Shown here: in pieces, positions 21,901 to 26,871 of the stretch
How the letters are laid out: every line of letters starts with the position of its first letter
Numbering within the stretch: position 1 is the first letter of the stretch
From: Haplosporangium gracile
Lineage: Eukaryota > Mortierellomycota > Mortierellomycetes > Mortierellales > Mortierellaceae
Reading direction: 5' to 3'
DNA: 26,871 nucleotides
NCBI GenBank assembly: GCA_015499985.1
Contig: JAAAUF010000375.1
Span: forward strand, 1-26,871
Made by a program: the position numbers and the translations under genes
Notes under the pieces: model-generated
The model's input: the letters and a program-made list of their open reading frames with translations, nothing else
Told to the model about the DNA's origin: nothing
Database searches by the model: none

Positions 21901-24440
21901 CGATCCGCTGGGACGCTGAAGGGTCAGGGTTCCTGAAAACATCTGAACGAGAGAACGCTCGACAATGGAGACGACACGGCCGCAGTACTTTGGCTTGATG
22001 TCCTCAACGTCGGCCTCGCCTGCCTCCTCGACATCCTCTGACCGCTTGTACTTTTTCTTCTCCTTGCCACCCTCGAGCTTCTGTTGAGGCATATCCTCAA
22101 AATCAATCAACTCGATGCCGACCACATCACCCTCCAGTGCACGATTGCGATCCTTGCTTCCGCAAATGTAGACATCACCTTCGGGAAGAGAGTCGACGGT
22201 GACATAGGCATCAGAGCGGTTCCTCTTGTTGATCCTGAGGACTCCTTGGACGTACTTGTGCTTTTGTTTGGTCAACAACGAATGAAAGTCGGAATAGGTC
22301 AGGTGGGCCATGAAGAGGGGACGACGGCCGTTAGCATTGTCTTTAAGAAGGATGCTGTCTCTGTTTGACCCGGTGTTGGAAGCCACGGGAGTAGCTGTTT
22401 ATAGTTTGACAGGACAGTATGGGAAACGGGCGCCGATTAGAAAAAAAATAAAAAATAAGAGATTGAAAGATGGTGGTAAGAAAAATATATACCGAGAAAG
22501 GACCAATAGAAAGGCAAAATGGAATGCTATCATCCCATACCCCACTGAATCAAATCATGAGAGGTAAACTTACACATGCGCCAGTCCTTGCGGTCCAGAT
22601 CCTTGGATGGTGCCATGGATGAAAGTCGGCGGTTGGCAACGGCGGTGGAAGTCAATCCTGGGACGAGAATCGAGGTGCGGGAGGGGGTCAAAGAGTTGAA
22701 GGCAGTGGTGTAACGACGACGGTCAATGTCATCGTTGTTGACCTGACTCTGTCCAAAGTTTTGAAAGGCCGCCGAACCAGCGCCAGGCTGCATGTGGCTG
22801 GGCAACTTTGACGCGAATTCAGCCAACATCCCAAGATCGACGTTGGAAACAGAGCGACGGTGGGGGGCTTTGTTGGCAGAGAGACTGGAACGGTGTCCCA
22901 GACTGCCCTTGCCCTCGAGGGCTGAGAGGGCATCAGCAACAGCGTCTGCTTCCTCGTCGTCAGAGTCAAAGGTGGTACGAGGGGCGTAGGGTCGTCCTTC
23001 CTGAAGGGCGGCGACCTCTTCGGGGCGGATGATGACTGAACGGCGATTAGGCTGATATCCTGTAGAGGCAGGGGTGGCCTCTGAGGCAGGGGGTGTGTAG
23101 AAAGGACTGTCGGTGGAATTGAGGAGGATAGATCGGCGGTTTCGCTGTTTAGAGGGATCGTTGTAGTCGGTTGAGCCGGTACCGAAGGAACCCATCTCCT
23201 GAGGCAAGACAACTGAGCGTCGGTTGTTGGCCTTTCGAGCAGGGTCCAATGCCTGGGAAAACAATGCGGATAAAAAAGTTGTTTTTTTTGGCTTGTGAGC
23301 ATTCAGACAAACATGTACGAAGCATTCAAACTAACACACAACGAAGCATTGAGAGAGACGCATATTCCCAGATATGCTCTGCAAGCTGCTCTTTCACGAC
23401 CAGTGTCGTCTGCTTAAACACTTTTGATATCTGACAAACTTTTAGAGATTTGACAAAGAGAGAAGGCAAGAAGGCGAAAGGACAACACGGCTTGGTCTGA
23501 AAACAATTAGACTACTTACGGTAGTATCATCCGTCTTGTTGGGGGTGACTCCTGGGATGACGGGACGCTTGGAGTCCGAGACGGAGAGACGGCGGAGTGT
23601 GGCGACGGTGGACTGGAGTGCGTTTTCGATGGTAGTGCCGCGGGGAGGCTGGGAGATATGGAGGGTAGTCGAGGTGTTGTTGGATGTTGCAGAGGACTCT
23701 TTGGCAGTAGGGATGATATTGAGCCCGCTGGCTGCACTTAGATGACTCATGGAGGTGCGAGAAGGCAGCGATGACATTGATTGCCGCTTCTCATGGCGAG
23801 ACAGAAGCTGTTGTTGTTGTTGCTGCTGTCCTTGCTGCTGTTGCTGTCCCTGCTGGTCGAATGAACTGGTGTTGCTATTATTGTGGTTGTTGATGGCGGG
23901 GATAGTTTTGAGGCTGCTAATCATATCCTGGAGGGACTGGAGGGTTTTGGGAGCGGTGTCCTTGTTGTTTTCTTGGCCAAAGTGGGCAAGCTGCTCCTTC
24001 ATCGATTTAGAGCGAACGTGGCCACGTTGGGAATTATTTCCTGAGGCAGGCGGAGGGCCACCGCTGCTACCAATGGACGATGTTCCTGAGACAAGGTTGC
24101 TGTCACCTGAGGCTGAAAGAGGGCCGCTTCCTCCAACAACCGACAACCTGGTGCTAGATGCAGCGGTGCTGATAGAGGTCGCAGTTGAAGCATTGGAAGA
24201 GTTAGACGAGGAGTTGTGTCGAAGGGAGGGACGCTCGGGCGGCGCGTGGTGCTGTTCGATTTCAGCGACGGTGGGGAGACCCTGCCCGAGTCGACTGAAC
24301 TTTTCAGTACCTGCGGCGAGGTTGGCAGAAGAACGGCGACTGGACGGGCTTGAAGTGGAATTGGAGGAAGAAGAGAAGGCACCGGTGCCAGAGCCAAAGG
24401 CAAAGGTTGAGCTAGCAGTGGACGCCGAGTCTCGAGACAT
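18919..24440 (-). CDS. SSD1: Ssd1/Sts5-like RNase II-family RNA-binding protein (Dis3L2 relative)
   Basis: Six exons join in frame: 24440-23520, 23252-22574, 22394-21826, 21698-20928, 20840-20297 and 19631-18919, giving 1398 aa (yeast Ssd1 1250). Residues 1-520 are low complexity (Ser, Asn, Gln; poly-Q at 196-211) with several R-R-S and H-x-R-x-x-S sites. Cold-shock-type domains follow in exons 3-4 (LFMAHLTYSDFHSLL, GVLRINKRNRSDAYVT, ICGSKDRNRALEGDVVGIEL). The RNB domain begins near 833 with DPATAKDLDDAV (D835, D841, D843, D844) and includes GVHIADVSHFIK, AIPMLPNVLSEDLCSL and YTHFTSPIRRYAD (SPIRRYAD at 1141-1148). The C-terminus is S1-like, with an acidic insert (DDDSDYDDEDD) and a terminal PPVIKVVPLNPF. 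Known Ssd1/Sts5 proteins bind mRNAs, act with NDR kinases and enter P-bodies. Yeast Ssd1 is reported to be inactive as a nuclease; this copy keeps the acidic residues. Dis3L2 orthology is the alternative. Confidence 0.92.
19632..20296 (-). other. Unusually long last intron of SSD1 (665 nt)
   Basis: The donor is GTGAGT (20296 leftwards) and the acceptor GAATAG (ending 19632). Protein continuity across it is good (LLEASLTG, then DQKFYLNKES), so no exon seems to be missing. The other SSD1 introns are 87-267 nt. Within it, reading + as the sense strand, sit CT-rich sequence, a possible start near 19862 and purine-rich sequence at 20075-20135. Both strands have 130-145 codon open frames of low complexity that I do not accept as genes. 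Confidence 0.7.
23808..23855 (-). repeat. CAG/CAA microsatellite coding poly-Q
   Basis: Fifteen glutamines among sixteen codons (with one glycine) of the SSD1 N-terminus are encoded by mixed CAG and CAA codons. Mixed codons make pure slippage less likely. It lies in the prion-like low-complexity segment. Confidence 0.85.
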
Positions 24441-25060
24441 ATTGATTATATGGGCTGTGGGAAGAGTGTGCGTGATGGGGCTGTAAGGTGTGTTTTAATC
24501 GACAAAAAAAAAAAGTGTGAAGATGAGCGAAAGGGTTGAAATGTGAGCAACAATGGGAAAAGGAAAAGGGAAAGTGTGAAGGGCGGGTGTGATGGAAGGG
24601 GAGGGGAGGAGAGGGTGTGTGAGGAGATAGGGAAAGGGAAAAGGAAGAAGGAGAGGGAAGAGGAGAAGAGAAAAAGAGAAAAAGAGAAAAAGAGAAAAAG
24701 AGAGGAAGGGCAGGTAGGGATTAACAAGAAAGGTGGGTGGGTGAAAAGGAGGAAGGAACAAAGAAGGGAAGAAAGAAAAGGGCAGAAAGAAGAAAGGAAG
24801 GGAAGAAAGGAAAAGGAAGTGTTTTAAAGTAGAAGAGAAGGAAAAGGGAAGGGGAAAGAGAAAAGGGAAAATGAAAGGAAGGCGACGAATAGGGAACGAT
24901 TAGGAAAAGTCAAGGCAAGTCAAGAGACAGAAGAACAAAAGACAGCCAACAAAATCAGCCAGCTTGTTAGCTAAGGTCGAGAAATTGAGGGGAGAGGAAG
25001 CCTGAGGAGAGGAGGCGAGAAGAAGTCAAAGGGACGGACAGAGGGGGAGGGGAAGGATAT
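24441..25060 (-). promoter_or_regulatory. Polypyrimidine leader/promoter of SSD1
   Basis: From about 24500 to 25060 the + strand is almost entirely purine, so the SSD1 sense strand is CU-rich for over 500 nt. It includes an 8 bp tandem repeat (AGAAAAAG type, about 24669-24704). Open frames here are artefacts of composition. How much is transcribed leader cannot be told without RNA data. Confidence 0.5.
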
Positions 25061-25089
25061 TATTTATTTTGAGGTGTGTGCTATGTGTG

Positions 25090-25125
25090 CCCTGTGCAAT
25101 GTATGCTATGTGCAATGTATGTGTC
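25090..25125. repeat. Two tandem copies of a TGTGCAATGTATG unit
   Basis: TGTGCAATGTATG occurs twice within about 30 bp, embedded in GTATGTG-rich sequence between SSD1 and the CCCH gene. A simple tandem duplication. Confidence 0.55.
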
Positions 25126-25218
25126 GACATGTATATATGTTTGTGTGAACGGGAGCATGGCACGCCCTGCTTGCAATGCACACAGAAAGAACAGACAACA
25201 GGCAGCAACGTGCGAGAT

Positions 25219-25234
25219 GTGTCCAATTGGACAC
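25219..25234. promoter_or_regulatory. Perfect 16 bp palindrome with CCAAT on both strands
   Basis: GTGTCCAATTGGACAC is its own reverse complement and contains overlapping CCAAT boxes on the two strands. It lies in the divergent region between SSD1 and the CCCH gene, about 510 bp before the latter's ATG. Binding by a dimeric factor or the HAP/CBF complex is inferred only from symmetry and the CCAAT core. Confidence 0.4.
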
Positions 25235-25468
25235 CTCTTTTTTTAGGAAGACCTGTTGGCTATACCATATACTCTTATGCACACGGAGTGGGGCTGAAGA
25301 GGGCGCTCAACAGTAAGAATAAGTTGAGAGGGAAGAGGGGAGAGAGATGCGACACCCTTCAAAAACGTTATGTGCTCTTTCTTTTCGGTCTTTTCTTTCC
25401 CGTAGAACAGACGACGGCCAGGTCGACTTTTGTCAATAAGAGAAAAATAATGTTTTCTCTAATTGAAC

Positions 25469-25520
25469 ATCCGCAATTCTCACGTAAATCCGCAATTCTC
25501 ACAAAATCCGCAATTCTGAG
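25469..25520. repeat. Three direct repeats of ATCCGCAATTCT
   Basis: ATCCGCAATTCT starts at 25469, 25488 and 25506 (spacing 19 then 18 bp). The first two copies continue with CAC. It is about 230-280 bp upstream of the CCCH gene start. Possibly a cluster of factor-binding sites. Confidence 0.6.
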
Positions 25521-25559
25521 AGCTCACACAAACATCTCCGCTGGCTCCATTGTGGTATT

Positions 25560-25745
25560 TTCTTTTCCTTTTTATTTCCCAACCTTTCTGTCTTTCTTTC
25601 TTTCTTTCTTTCTTTCCTTATTTCTTTGTTTCGTTCCCTTCTTCTTTACTTTCCCCTCCGGTCACGCTCCTCAGACAAGTATTACCTCCTCCTTTTATCC
25701 TTCTTTCTCCAACAGACAACTTACCACAGTGCCACAAACAACAAA
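25560..25745 (+). promoter_or_regulatory. CT-rich leader with (TTTC)n before the CCCH gene
   Basis: A pyrimidine-rich stretch including a TTTC tetranucleotide repeat at about 25593-25616 precedes the ATG (context AACAAAATG). It is comparable to the leaders of the CRN, J-domain and SSD1 genes. Confidence 0.45.
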
Positions 25746-26871
25746 ATGTCGACACAACAATGTCAGTTCTTCCTCACAAAGAAGGGTTGCCGTAATGGTG
25801 ATTCCTGTCGCTTTTCCCACAACAACACCCCAACACCCACATCTAACGGATCAACAGCGGCAACCACAGACTCCTCTTCAACTACACAAACATCAGCGCC
25901 TCGTAGGGGAGCAGTAACAGCAGCAACACGCCAGCCTGTCAAAAAACCCATTCCAGCATCCCTCCAAAACCTCAACAAGGATACCGCCGCCGCATCCCTC
26001 CGATCCTTCGAAATCACCCAAGTCGCCTCCCGTTTCGCCTCTTCCTTTTCATCAAAATGTTCTCATCCGGACGAAGAAGAAAGCGACACCTTTGAACTCA
26101 AAATCGTACCCAGCGATCCTGATTTCCCATACGAGATCAGCGCCCTCCACATCCTCCTGGCAGTTCCCAAATCCTACCCGACCAGACCCTGCTCCGTCCA
26201 GGTTCTTAATCGAGATATCCCCAAGGGGTTTGCCACCAATCTCGAGCGCGGCTTTGATCAAGCTGCTGCTTCTCAACAGAAATCCTTGCTTGCTCATCTT
26301 AATTGGTTGGATGTCAACATGGAGCAGCTCCTTCAAAAGCCTCCCGCACCCACTATTCGATTTATCGGACACGCCAACAGCATCAGCAACACTTCTTCTG
26401 GGAGGAGTTCTCCTTCGAAAGAGACTTCTTCGCCCGTTTTGCCACCCCCACTTCCACCTTCATCAATCACATCTTCAAAAAAAAACAATGCCCCTTCGAA
26501 ACCAACACCAACGCCTACACCGACACCGGCACCAGTACCTCAATCACAGCGATCACAATCTCCTTCCCTAGTCCAAAAAACATACACTCCTGCAGAATGC
26601 CAACAAGCCAGCCTCCAACGTCAAAAGCAAATGAACCAAATCCAGGCCCGTTTCCGATCCTCCTTTGAATCCCTTTCTCTAACCTCCGTCAACATCTCGC
26701 TCGATTCTACTGACAAGGACAAGATGCCTGTCAAATGGCAGGGTCCCCTCTGGATTGTCCTTTTGGTTCCTGTTTTGTACCCGTTGGAACCTTGTGATAT
26801 CCGGTTGAGGGAGAATGATAATAATCCCGAGATTGAGATCTGGCGCGCAAGGTATGGATGTGGCCCACGTT
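25746..26871 (+). CDS. CCCH zinc-finger protein with RWD-like segments (3' end beyond window)
   Basis: The frame is open from the ATG at 25746 to the window end, with 375 codons visible. Residues 6-25 form a C-x8-C-x5-C-x3-H zinc finger (C6, C15, C21, H25) of the RNA-binding type. After a Ser/Thr-rich linker, an RWD-like segment at about 110-170 reads FELKIVPSDPDFPYE, then HILLAVPKSYPTRPCSVQVL. A Pro/Ser/Thr-rich linker (including a PTPTPTPTPAP stretch) follows. Near 320-360 a second segment carries WIVLLVPVLYPLEPCDIRL, which copies the first one's pattern. A possible donor (AAG then GTATGG) sits at about 26850, so an intron may begin there. I know similar CCCH-plus-RWD proteins in fungi but no established function. 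The gene is divergent from SSD1. Confidence 0.8.
   Translation, partial: MSTQQCQFFLTKKGCRNGDSCRFSHNNTPTPTSNGSTAATTDSSSTTQTSAPRRGAVTAATRQPVKKPIPASLQNLNKDTAAASLRSFEITQVASRFASSFSSKCSHPDEEESDTFELKIVPSDPDFPYEISALHILLAVPKSYPTRPCSVQVLNRDIPKGFATNLERGFDQAAASQQKSLLAHLNWLDVNMEQLLQKPPAPTIRFIGHANSISNTSSGRSSPSKETSSPVLPPPLPPSSITSSKKNNAPSKPTPTPTPTPAPVPQSQRSQSPSLVQKTYTPAECQQASLQRQKQMNQIQARFRSSFESLSLTSVNISLDSTDKDKMPVKWQGPLWIVLLVPVLYPLEPCDIRLRENDNNPEIEIWRARYGCGPR

Noticed and set aside
23749..24486. 245-codon + strand open frame
   Set aside because: Fully antisense to SSD1 exon 1; its Cys/Glu/Leu runs are the complement of poly-Q and Ser codons.
25069..25917. 282-codon + strand open frame
   Set aside because: It crosses a CT-rich leader and then reads the CCCH gene in the wrong frame; the frame from 25746 has the zinc finger and stays open to the window end.

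Overview
The window looks like nuclear DNA of an early-diverging filamentous fungus. The best guess is Mucoromycota, possibly Mortierella-type, but a species cannot be named from the sequence. The reasons are intron-rich protein genes with canonical GT-AG introns, CT-rich leaders before several starts, fungus-restricted families (an Ssd1/Sts5-type RNase II relative and a DUF3605 protein), and a Crinkler-type gene, a family known in oomycetes, chytrids, Rhizophagus and Mortierella relatives. I see no rRNA, tRNA, CRISPR array or bacterial-style operon.

Region 1 (1-5381) is repeat-rich accessory DNA. Its one recognisable gene is a Crinkler (CRN) gene at 1816-3681 with three parts: a ubiquitin-like CRN header, a PD-(D/E)XK nuclease-like module and a protein-kinase-like module. 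It lies between inverted copies of a ~165 bp repeat (about 88-255 and 3964-4127). A third, diverged copy is at about 1045-1205. Just downstream is a compact 172 bp MITE with ~40 bp terminal inverted repeats (4231-4402), followed by LTR-like debris.

Region 2 (5382-17579) holds three minus-strand housekeeping genes whose exons I could join in frame. They are a J-domain co-chaperone (5 exons, 508 aa), the replication helicase factor CDC45 (8 exons, 661 aa), and a VPS3/TGFBRAP1 homologue of the endosomal CORVET tether (14 exons, 1052 aa). VPS3 and CDC45 are in tandem with only 256 bp between them, and that gap carries two inverted ACGCG motifs of the G1/S type.

Region 3 (17580-26871) starts with a small DUF3605 gene (2 exons, 234 aa) that diverges from VPS3 and converges on an SSD1/STS5-like gene (6 exons, 1398 aa, minus strand). 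The SSD1-like protein has a low-complexity N-terminus with NDR-kinase-type sites and an RNB domain that keeps all four catalytic-type aspartates. Divergent from it is a CCCH zinc-finger protein with two RWD-like segments, cut by the window end (375 aa visible). The SSD1/CCCH intergenic region has a ~0.5 kb purine/pyrimidine strand-asymmetric tract, a perfect 16 bp palindrome and a triple direct repeat.

The most unusual item is the CRN gene between inverted repeats. Exon models were built by hand from splice sites and reading-frame continuity. They are most reliable for CDC45, VPS3 and SSD1 and least reliable for the CRN gene.
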